Shown piece by piece: positions 1 to 7,490 of a stretch of 64,000 nucleotides of DNA; within the stretch, counting starts at the first letter, position 1; every line of letters starts with the position of its first letter. The stretch is from assembly GCA_966210515.1 (NCBI GenBank), contig CBIHLM010000016.1, forward strand, positions 13,031-77,030, read 5' to 3'. The translations under genes were made by a program, and so were the position numbers. Source of the DNA: Paradesertivirga sp966210515. Lineage in GTDB: Bacteria; Bacteroidota; Bacteroidia; Sphingobacteriales; Sphingobacteriaceae. The notes below the pieces were generated by a model that did no database searches, was not told where the DNA came from, and was given only the letters and a program-made list of their open reading frames with translations.

Positions 1-446
1 AATATTTGCTTTAAATGTTGATACCCATGTGGGCCGCCGCAATCTTCCGGTGGGCAGGCTCCTTTTCCTCCGATACAGTCGACTTTTGCAAGCTTGATGT
101 CAATCACCTTTTCAACGGTAATGTTATGCAGCCAGTAATCACCAAAGTCATACAGGTAGCTAAATTTCTGCCCCTCGGCTCTAAAAATTTCCGATAGCGT
201 AATTTCATTACTGTCTATCATATCACCTTCCTCTTCACTCCCATCATATAATTCAGGATCTGATATGACGGGATAAGTAGTAAAGCCTCCCGGCGAAAAG
301 CTAAAGAGATGGTAGTTATCCCATCCGAAAGCTTCCTGTATGATATAATGAAAGTGTTTAAAAGTAAAATTTCCGGGTACAATTAATCTGCGCCATACCG
401 GCGGATTCGATATGTTGTTAAGTTTTATCTTAAATTGAAAAGTCAT
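1..446 (-). CDS. pRiA4b ORF-3-like protein, 3' end cut by the window edge
   Basis: Reading the minus strand from the ATG at 446 gives an open frame of 148 codons that runs off the window start, so the C-terminus is missing. The visible protein begins MTFQFKIKLNNISNPPVWRR, followed by FKHFHYIIQEAFGWDNYHLFSF and later YLYDFGDYWLHNITVEKV and a Cys-containing segment (DCIGGKGACPPEDCGGPHGY). This is the typical layout of the plasmid pRiA4b ORF-3 family: an N-terminal substrate-like strand, a helix with FHxxIQxAFGWxxxHL, then YxYDFGDxWxHxIxxE and a Cys-rich stretch ending GGPxGY. The biochemical role of the family is unknown to me. It is transcribed away from the FHA gene at 718. The roughly 270-nt gap between them holds no convincing ORF. 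Confidence 0.8.
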   Translation of the reverse strand, partial: MTFQFKIKLNNISNPPVWRRLIVPGNFTFKHFHYIIQEAFGWDNYHLFSFSPGGFTTYPVISDPELYDGSEEEGDMIDSNEITLSEIFRAEGQKFSYLYDFGDYWLHNITVEKVIDIKLAKVDCIGGKGACPPEDCGGPHGYQHLKQI

Positions 447-717
447 CTTAGCACGAATATAACAATTCTCTTGTTTGGTGTAACGGCAACGGCTGACATT
501 AAGTATTCCCTCTGTATGGGTACTAAAACTAAATTCTTGAGACAGCCCAGGAATCCCGGGGACTAAGTTGCCGGCGTCTTAACATATCTGCAAAACTTAT
601 TAAACAGTAACCTATCCCAATCACCCGTTCTCTAAAACCCACCCCTCCTAAAACATCCGCCCCCCTTTTGTGGTTCTATAATATCATATCACAATTACAC
701 ATTAGCAAACAGAACAA

Positions 718-1665
718 ATGACAACAGAACCCTCTTTCTGGCAACGTCTTGGCATCCATGAATGGTTTTTAAATGATAGCGGCTCTGCTCCTACCGAGCC
801 CGAAGCACTTACACCAAACGTAGTTTACAAATACATTATAGATAAATTCAAAGAATCTATCGGGCAATTAACCTTTGCAGACAGGATAGTTTTTTATCAT
901 GAATACATTATAAGTTTCAACCCCGACGATTACCACGAATTCATGGACAATAAAAAAGGCATCTTCGGCCTCATTGTTCAGGAAGCTGTAAAGAAGTTTT
1001 ACGAAATATTAAACCAGTACCGCGCCGAAGGAAAAACGGTCGAGCCTTCCAGCAGCAAATGGGTTTTCCGATTTGTATCTCACCCGGATTATGCCCGTGG
1101 CGATAAAGGATTTATAGGCAAGCTTTTGCCCGGAGGAACGCATAAAGAAGAGAATTTAAGAGTAACCTTTATTCCCCGCCAAACCGGTATCGCCGAAACC
1201 TTCGATGTAAACGAGGATATTTTGAAAGGCTTTAATTTTTACAGCGAAGGTTATTATGAAGTGCCATATGTTGAAGACCTAAAGTACGATGCAAGCAAGC
1301 TTCAAAATACTGAGCAGCCTGCCTTTGCTCGGTTCGAAACTATACTGCCCGACAAAGCCTATCGCGGACACAAAGTAGAGTACTATATGAAAGAGGCTGA
1401 AATAATTGTCTCTGGCGATGAAGAAACACGTGAAGACACGAATATCTTCAAAATCCCTTCAGAATGGGTTAACACCCCTCATTTATCAATTAAATTTAAT
1501 AAACCGGATGGTAAATTCTACCTTGCTTCGTTTGGAGAAAAAACCATTGTTAACGAAAAAGAGGTTCAGAGAAGTGATCCGCATTCGCCCTCATGGGTCG
1601 AACTTCCTATTAATTCGAGAATGATTCTGAACGGAATCATCGGTGTCAATATCTTTAAATCATAA
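718..1665 (+). CDS. FHA-domain protein with FhaA-like N-terminal region
   Basis: A 315-residue cytoplasmic protein without signal peptide or membrane segment. The C-terminal 75 residues (about 240-315) look like a forkhead-associated domain: IIVSGDEE..., then a WVNTPHLSIKF strand pair, DGKFYLASFG and TIVNEKEV. The usual SRxH and NGT phosphothreonine contacts are weak or altered, so phosphopeptide binding is uncertain. Residues about 40-130 (YIIDKFKES..., HEYIISFNPDDYHEFM, then a helix and a KWVFRFVSHPDY strand) resemble the DUF3662 domain at the N-terminus of actinobacterial FhaA. That match is by eye only. FHA proteins normally read Ser/Thr phosphorylation. The next genes are a PP2C phosphatase and a cell-wall synthase, so a role in phospho-controlled peptidoglycan synthesis is inferred. 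No Ser/Thr kinase lies in the window. Confidence 0.7.
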   Translation: MTTEPSFWQRLGIHEWFLNDSGSAPTEPEALTPNVVYKYIIDKFKESIGQLTFADRIVFYHEYIISFNPDDYHEFMDNKKGIFGLIVQEAVKKFYEILNQYRAEGKTVEPSSSKWVFRFVSHPDYARGDKGFIGKLLPGGTHKEENLRVTFIPRQTGIAETFDVNEDILKGFNFYSEGYYEVPYVEDLKYDASKLQNTEQPAFARFETILPDKAYRGHKVEYYMKEAEIIVSGDEETREDTNIFKIPSEWVNTPHLSIKFNKPDGKFYLASFGEKTIVNEKEVQRSDPHSPSWVELPINSRMILNGIIGVNIFKS

Positions 1666-1666
1666 T

Positions 1667-1765
1667 ATGTCGCATTTACTATCAGTAGCGCTGCTTTTTA
1701 TTTGTGTCTTTTTATTGGCAGCTCATTTCAAGGACATAAAAAATACACATAAACGTAATGGCTGA
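1667..1765 (+). CDS. 32-residue single-pass membrane peptide
   Basis: This ORF is only 32 codons. It starts at an ATG one base after the stop of the FHA gene and ends in a TGA that overlaps the PP2C start by 8 bases (ATGgcTGA arrangement at 1758-1765). The peptide begins MSHLLSVALLFICVFLLAAH, a strong transmembrane segment of about 18 residues, followed by a short charged tail rich in Lys (KDIKNTHKRNG). The tight packing (1-base gap upstream, overlap downstream) and the clean hydrophobic/charged partition suggest a real gene, translationally coupled to the PP2C. An alternative is that it is only a short frame bridging two real genes. Function unknown. Confidence 0.5.
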   Translation: MSHLLSVALLFICVFLLAAHFKDIKNTHKRNG

Positions 1766-3212
1766 GAACTTTTTTGGAATAACCGATACGGGTAAAATAC
1801 GCGATAACAACGAGGATGCCTTTATTGCTAAGAAAGTGATGAACAATAAGTTCATTATCGCTTGTGCAATTGATGGAGTGGGAGGTTATTCTGGCGGAGA
1901 AATTGCCGCTGAAATTGCCCGTGAATCTATATTTGAAAATTTCGCCAAACCCTCGGGCAACTTAATTGAAGCAATGAAAGCTTCCTTTGTTCTTGCCAAC
2001 CAAAAAATCTTTGCGGAAAAACTTCAAAATAAAGAACACGGTAAAATGGCTTGCGTGCTAACGCTGGCCGTGGTCGACGTTTCAAATAACGAGTTTCATT
2101 ATGCCCATGTTGGCGACACCAGGCTGTATTTATTACGCGATCATTCCCTCGTTAAAGTAACTAAAGACCACTCCTTCGTGGGCTTTTTAGAAGACTCGGG
2201 CCGTCTGGATGAAGATGCAGCCATGAAGCATCTCAAGCGCAACGAAATCAATAAGGCGCTGGGCTTCGGAAGAGAAATCGAAACCCAGGATGACTATATT
2301 GAAACAGGCACCTCCCCTTTCTTACCCGGCGACATGCTCTTACTTTGCAGTGATGGTCTCACCGACATGGTAAACAAAGAAGCAATAACCGCCGTCATCA
2401 CCAGTTCAGATTCGCTGGAAGAGAAAGCCAAAAAGCTCGTCGACCTGGCAAACAAAAATGGTGGACGAGATAATATCACCGTCGTATTGGTACAAAACGA
2501 CGCAGCTTCCTCATGGCAGGCAACACCTTCTGTGGGAACACTTGAAACCCAAAAAAAAAACCTAACACCGACTTTTGAAGCCACGCCAGACAAGCCGGAG
2601 AGTGCAAATAAAGAGGATAATCCTGGTCATGCGGTAAACCAGAAGTCTGCAAAAAGCCCAGGAATAAATAAGATTCTGCTCTTTCTCTGCGTCTTCTTTC
2701 TGGCAACTTCCTTGTTTTTATTATGGCGAAACATAAAGCAGAAAGCCTTCGCTGACTCTCCCGATACTGTAGCCGCTGATACGACCCGGTCTGCTGATGA
2801 AATCAGATTACAAGAGGCTATCAATACTCTTAGTGGCGATACTCTTCTGCTTTCGGATTCAACTTTCAAACAGCCCATCCTCCTTTCTGATACATTAGCC
2901 ATCCATCAGGATACGCTATTCATTTTAACACAGGGAAAAATAACTCTGCAAGGCGACTCGCTTTTTAGAGGACCAGCCATAGCCCTTTCGCCCGACTCGC
3001 GGTTTATACTTCTGGATGGAATCCAATTTGAAAATTTCGACATTGCTGTATCTGCTCAAAACGACGCTTTATACCTCCGTAATGTGCAGTTTATTAATTG
3101 CAAATGGCCCGTTCAAAACTATTTTATTTTCCCTGATAACCAATATGTGACTGGCCGCCTGGCCGGGTCTTACTTTTTTAGAACAGATTCTTTAAATACA
3201 CTGAAAAGATAA
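1758..3212 (+). CDS. Membrane-anchored PP2C-type Ser/Thr protein phosphatase
   Basis: A PPM-family phosphatase domain fills residues 1-250. The metal-binding motifs are all present: RDNNEDA near residue 17, AIDGVGG near 39, HVGDTRLYLL, LLCSDGLTDMV and GGRDNITVVLV. A low-complexity linker follows, then one transmembrane segment (ILLFLCVFFLATSLFLLW, about 305-323). The last 160 residues lie outside the membrane by topology and show repeated short strands (GDTLLLSDSTF, DTLFILTQGKITLQGDSLF, LYLRNVQFINC), suggesting a small right-handed beta-helix. A cytoplasmic phosphatase tied to an outward-facing sensor-like domain resembles actinobacterial PstP in layout. It sits 1 base before the SEDS-PBP fusion, so dephosphorylation of wall-synthesis regulators is a reasonable inference. 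Confidence 0.9.
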   Translation: MAENFFGITDTGKIRDNNEDAFIAKKVMNNKFIIACAIDGVGGYSGGEIAAEIARESIFENFAKPSGNLIEAMKASFVLANQKIFAEKLQNKEHGKMACVLTLAVVDVSNNEFHYAHVGDTRLYLLRDHSLVKVTKDHSFVGFLEDSGRLDEDAAMKHLKRNEINKALGFGREIETQDDYIETGTSPFLPGDMLLLCSDGLTDMVNKEAITAVITSSDSLEEKAKKLVDLANKNGGRDNITVVLVQNDAASSWQATPSVGTLETQKKNLTPTFEATPDKPESANKEDNPGHAVNQKSAKSPGINKILLFLCVFFLATSLFLLWRNIKQKAFADSPDTVAADTTRSADEIRLQEAINTLSGDTLLLSDSTFKQPILLSDTLAIHQDTLFILTQGKITLQGDSLFRGPAIALSPDSRFILLDGIQFENFDIAVSAQNDALYLRNVQFINCKWPVQNYFIFPDNQYVTGRLAGSYFFRTDSLNTLKR

Positions 3213-3213
3213 A

Positions 3214-6200
3214 ATGACAGAGGATGCTCCTTTAAAAAAAAGCCGGAAAATTGAACGACTGTTCTTACTTATGATCTCAGCAGTATTTGCACTGCTATTC
3301 TTTTTCCTTTATGCCTTCTTACAACGCGATTTTAAAGATGTAGACAGCCGTTTAGCAGAAGGAACCATGTTCAACCTGAACAGCAAAGACCCCGAAGGCA
3401 TACGAACGCTTATTCGAAAGGGCTATTATTTTGAAGATAAAAAAGACATCGACCTGATTTATTCTGCCGTAGCCAAAGGATTAAGTTTAGATCAAAAACC
3501 GATCGATAATATTGGTGAATTAAACAAACGGAGGTTTTTTGTGGATGCCGACGAAGCGTTTATAAACGGAGGTGAATCGTTCAGAAAGCGAATAATGGTC
3601 TCGCGCTCGATGCTTGGCTTTACCGGCGATGATTCAGTTGCTTTTTCGCAGGAAAAAACCAAGCCGCAAACTTTAAGTTCAAGCACCGATGTAGGATTAG
3701 GGAAACATGCCATTTCGGGCGAGATCCTGGACAAAGAAAAAAAACCAGCTTCGGGAGTTTTGGTACGCCTGGAAATGATTTTACCACAAGACAGCGCCTA
3801 CAGTGAAACTGTGACTGAAGTGGAAACCGAAATTGCAGAAAAAGGGCCGGGATTTAAAAAAGTTTACCTTCTTGATTCGCTTAAAAACAAGCAACTAGAA
3901 TCTTTAACTGCGTATGCCCGCACTGATGCCCAGGGCAGATACACCTTCGCAAACCTCCCGGAAGACAAAGCATTTAAAATTCTGCCATTACAGCCGGGGT
4001 TTCAGTTCGGAACATCTAAAGGGGTGGAAGCTTTGGATAAGGATAAAAAACTGAACTTCGTACGTGCGCCGCATACCATCCGCTTGCTATCAACCCGCGA
4101 TTTTAATATCCTGAAAAAGGAAGGCTCTTTAATTGTACGTACCCCCGACGAATTCAATAAGTGGTTCTGGATTATTATGGGATGTTTTTTCGGTGGTTTT
4201 CTGATTGTTCATTTCCTGCTCACATTAAGGTTCCAGCATGCAGATCAAATAATTTTGCCCTTTGTGATGCTGCTTACAGGCCTTTCTATTTTAACACTAT
4301 TCAGCCTTCAAGATCCGCTTCGCGACCGTTTTTTAGCCAAAGACACCCTGCTTTACCTTGGCTTAGGTTTATCCGGCATCTGCGTGATGATGTTTGTAAA
4401 AATCCGGAAGTTCAACGTAGACAACAGCCTTTATCGGATGCTCGTTTTCAAGAAAAACCGTAAAGCCGGCAACGGATGGCCCTGGGCGGTCTTAGCCGTA
4501 ATTCTTCTCGGTTTAACTATAGTGTTCGGAACTGGTCCGGAAGGAAGTGGTGTAAAAGTGAACCTTTTCGGATTTCAGCCAAGCGAGATAGTAAAATACC
4601 TGATCATACTTTTTCTGGCAGGCTTCTTCGCCACCAACGAACGCTTTATCAGCGAGTACAGAAGCTACCGCAAGCGCTGGTCGTTTTTCTACTTTGCCCT
4701 GGGCTCAATCCTGGTTTCGATTCTTCTGTTCCTTGTGCTGGGAGATCTGGGTCCGGCAATGGTAGTGTGTTTTACATTCATCGTCTTATTTTCGTTCTCC
4801 CGCGGAGATTTCATGTTTATGATCGGGTCGGTGGTGCTGTATGTCCTGGCCGCCTGGATTTTAAACAGCATCTGGCTGGCTACAGCAATTACAGTTGCGC
4901 TGGTAGTGCTGGCCATGGTTTTCAAGCGCAAGCAAATCAGCGAGTCGGCAATTATGGCCCTGGTAATTATCGCTGGCTTCCTGCTCATTGATCAAATTCC
5001 ATACCTCGACAAGGTTTTCCCCGGACCAGTGAAACGATTAACGGAACGTAAGGCAATCTGGCAGGACGCATGGAACAATGAAGTATATGGAGGCGATCAT
5101 GTGGCAAACGGAATCTGGGCTATGTCCAGCGGTGGTGTTACCGGCCAAGGTGTGGGAGAAGGTTTTTCCAAAACTATCCCCGAGGCACATACGGATATGA
5201 TTTTGCCTGCAATCGGTGAAGAATTCGGATTGGCCGGCATCATATGCATTTTCATCCTCTTCCTGATCTATTTGCACCGTTCAATTATTATAGGGCGACA
5301 AACCGGAATGCCATTTTTGTTCTACCTGTCTGCAGGAATTGGAGTAAGTACGTTTGTACAATTTCTTTTGATTGCCGGAGGTTCGACTGGTGCACTTCCC
5401 TTATCGGGAGTATCGCTTCCTTTTGTAAGTTACGGCGGATCTTCCATGGTTGCAAATTTTATTGCTGCAGGATTTTTACTTTCAACCTCCCTGATAAAGG
5501 GCACAGAAGTGCAAATGAGTTTTGTCACCAAACAGCATGATAAGAACCTGGTTCCGGCATTAGCCGCAGCTTTAATTGGGGTGGTACTGCTTACGGTTAA
5601 TGTATCCAGATACCTTTTTAACAATAAGAAATGGGTGGTTCAGCCGGCTTTAGTTGCCGATCGAAGCGGCTTGCGGATGTTTAGTTATAACCCCCGCATT
5701 GCTATTTTAATGAACCGATTGCAGGCTGGTTCTTTATATGACAGAGAAGGAAGAATTTTGGCAACCAGCAAGCCAGAACTGATTAAGCAACAACAAGGCC
5801 TATTGCGAGCTTCCGGCGGACTGAACTTCGACCTCGATTCGGTTATACATAAACGCCTTGACCGGTACTATCCTTTTGCTGAAGATACCTTCTTCTGGAT
5901 CGGCGATGCCAATACAGGTATTTTCAGCGGCAGCATAAATGGATATTTCGCCGAGTATCAGCACGGAGCCGAACTTAGAGGATTTGAAACCCCAACCGAA
6001 AAAGTTACGGCCATAGCCAGCGCTTACCGCGAAGATCGCTTTTTAGCCAGGGGCGTTAAAGAAATGACTGTAGTGAAGAAAGATTACAGCGAACTGGCCC
6101 CTTTACTGCTCGCCGGAATTAACAGCAGCAAAGTAGAACAGTTTAAAAAGCGTAACCGCGATGTTCAGTTAACAATTGATGCCCGCCTGCAAACAAGCAT

Positions 6201-7422
6201 ACAGCGCTCAATTGCCATGGATGATTCCTTAAAAGACAATCGTGTATCTGTGGTAATTATGGAGGACAATACCGGCGATGTTCTTGTTTCGGCAAACTAT
6301 CCCTTACCTCCGGTAAATAACTGGGAGCAAATGACGATGACGATGGCCGAACAGAACCAGCTATCGCAGTGGGTGACGACACAGGATCTGGGATTTACAT
6401 ACGCTACACAACCGGGCTCTACAGCCAAGGTGGCTACTACTATTGCCGCTTTTAATAAACTGGGCATGGCAGCTACACAGAAAAGCTACATGGTAAGTCC
6501 GCATGAAAGGATACGTACAAAAGGGATAGAACCAGACGAGACTGGCCGTATAGGCCTCGAACGTGCGCTGGTAAAGTCCAATAACGTCTATTTTATTAAA
6601 CTTGCAAACGAAGAAAAACTGCAGGAAGAAATGGCGGATGTTTATTTGAAAACAGGAATGTTTTTACGAGGCGTTGGCGGTTTCTATTATGAGAAAGACG
6701 GCCAGGATTTGCAGCAGGAAAACAGATGGCGCGAATTGTGGCGTGAAACAGAATTTAAGACAAAACCGAGATACAACCCCAACAATATCCGACGGACACG
6801 AGCAAAAGGTATCTCGGGTATGGCCTGGGGACAAGGAGAACTGATTGCTACTCCGGCAGCAGTTGCACGAATGGCGGCTGGCGTGGCAAACCACGGGAAC
6901 GTAGTAAACAACCGATACGTTTTAAAAGTCCACAATACGTTACAGGGTATTAAAGGCAGCACAAAAATCACTAACGAGCCACAATTTGCTGATTTGATTA
7001 AACAGTATATGATCAAGCAGAGCGAGCTGAAAGTGCATACGCTTGGCATCGCCGTGGCAGGTAAGACTGGAACACCCGAAAGGATCTGGAAAAAAGAGCG
7101 CATAAATGATGGCTGGTACGTGTTTTTTGCTCCAAAGGCCAAAGGACAAGGACACCTAGTCGTTTGTATCAGAATTGAATCTACAAAAGGATCGAGCGAC
7201 GCTGTAGCCTTAGCCGGCAAACACGTAATACCAATGCTCTTGCAGAAAGGCTTAATAAAAAGCTTTTCAACAGCGCAATTGATACCCGGCCAAGCTCTCC
7301 CCGGCATGCCGGCAGGTAATGTCGTTTCACCAGCTCCCGCAGCAGATACAATGGCGCCAACTGAAAGGCCTCAACCTGATGCTGCACCAGCAAGACGAGA
7401 TAGTGTTAATGATATTGAATAG
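3214..7422 (+). CDS. SEDS glycosyltransferase (FtsW/RodA) fused to class B penicillin-binding protein
   Basis: 1402 residues joining the two enzymes of a peptidoglycan synthase. Residues 16-38 form a membrane anchor. About 40-310 are extracytoplasmic and contain a CarboxypepD-regulatory-like fold (ISGEILDKEKKPASGVLVRLE, then DAQGRYTFANLP). About 315-775 are the multi-pass SEDS polymerase (GFQPSEIVKYLIILFLAGFF, AHTDMILPAIGEEFGLAG and LPFVSYGGSSMVANF are classic FtsW/RodA motifs). A membrane helix near 785-800 begins the PBP part. Transpeptidase motifs are intact: SxxK as STAK at about 1069, SxN as SNN at about 1122 and KTGT at about 1284. The C-terminal 45 residues are Pro/Ala-rich. Normally RodA and PBP2 are separate partner proteins. 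A fusion with an extra outer domain at the N-terminus is unusual. Members of the family act at the cytoplasmic membrane. Confidence 0.92.
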   Translation: MTEDAPLKKSRKIERLFLLMISAVFALLFFFLYAFLQRDFKDVDSRLAEGTMFNLNSKDPEGIRTLIRKGYYFEDKKDIDLIYSAVAKGLSLDQKPIDNIGELNKRRFFVDADEAFINGGESFRKRIMVSRSMLGFTGDDSVAFSQEKTKPQTLSSSTDVGLGKHAISGEILDKEKKPASGVLVRLEMILPQDSAYSETVTEVETEIAEKGPGFKKVYLLDSLKNKQLESLTAYARTDAQGRYTFANLPEDKAFKILPLQPGFQFGTSKGVEALDKDKKLNFVRAPHTIRLLSTRDFNILKKEGSLIVRTPDEFNKWFWIIMGCFFGGFLIVHFLLTLRFQHADQIILPFVMLLTGLSILTLFSLQDPLRDRFLAKDTLLYLGLGLSGICVMMFVKIRKFNVDNSLYRMLVFKKNRKAGNGWPWAVLAVILLGLTIVFGTGPEGSGVKVNLFGFQPSEIVKYLIILFLAGFFATNERFISEYRSYRKRWSFFYFALGSILVSILLFLVLGDLGPAMVVCFTFIVLFSFSRGDFMFMIGSVVLYVLAAWILNSIWLATAITVALVVLAMVFKRKQISESAIMALVIIAGFLLIDQIPYLDKVFPGPVKRLTERKAIWQDAWNNEVYGGDHVANGIWAMSSGGVTGQGVGEGFSKTIPEAHTDMILPAIGEEFGLAGIICIFILFLIYLHRSIIIGRQTGMPFLFYLSAGIGVSTFVQFLLIAGGSTGALPLSGVSLPFVSYGGSSMVANFIAAGFLLSTSLIKGTEVQMSFVTKQHDKNLVPALAAALIGVVLLTVNVSRYLFNNKKWVVQPALVADRSGLRMFSYNPRIAILMNRLQAGSLYDREGRILATSKPELIKQQQGLLRASGGLNFDLDSVIHKRLDRYYPFAEDTFFWIGDANTGIFSGSINGYFAEYQHGAELRGFETPTEKVTAIASAYREDRFLARGVKEMTVVKKDYSELAPLLLAGINSSKVEQFKKRNRDVQLTIDARLQTSIQRSIAMDDSLKDNRVSVVIMEDNTGDVLVSANYPLPPVNNWEQMTMTMAEQNQLSQWVTTQDLGFTYATQPGSTAKVATTIAAFNKLGMAATQKSYMVSPHERIRTKGIEPDETGRIGLERALVKSNNVYFIKLANEEKLQEEMADVYLKTGMFLRGVGGFYYEKDGQDLQQENRWRELWRETEFKTKPRYNPNNIRRTRAKGISGMAWGQGELIATPAAVARMAAGVANHGNVVNNRYVLKVHNTLQGIKGSTKITNEPQFADLIKQYMIKQSELKVHTLGIAVAGKTGTPERIWKKERINDGWYVFFAPKAKGQGHLVVCIRIESTKGSSDAVALAGKHVIPMLLQKGLIKSFSTAQLIPGQALPGMPAGNVVSPAPAADTMAPTERPQPDAAPARRDSVNDIE

Positions 7423-7439
7423 CACCGATAAAAATCAGA

Positions 7440-7469
7440 AAAGGGTTGCGGCATATGCCTCAACCCTTT
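7440..7469. terminator. Bidirectional terminator between the SEDS-PBP and TonB receptor genes
   Basis: Perfect 9-base arms AAAGGGTTG and CAACCCTTT with a 12-base loop, between two convergent genes. The pyrimidine-rich side runs into TCTCTTTACC on the + strand and TTCTGATTTTTA on the minus strand, so both transcripts could end here. Confidence 0.65.
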
Positions 7470-7490
7470 CTCTTTACCTCTTCTTCTCCT

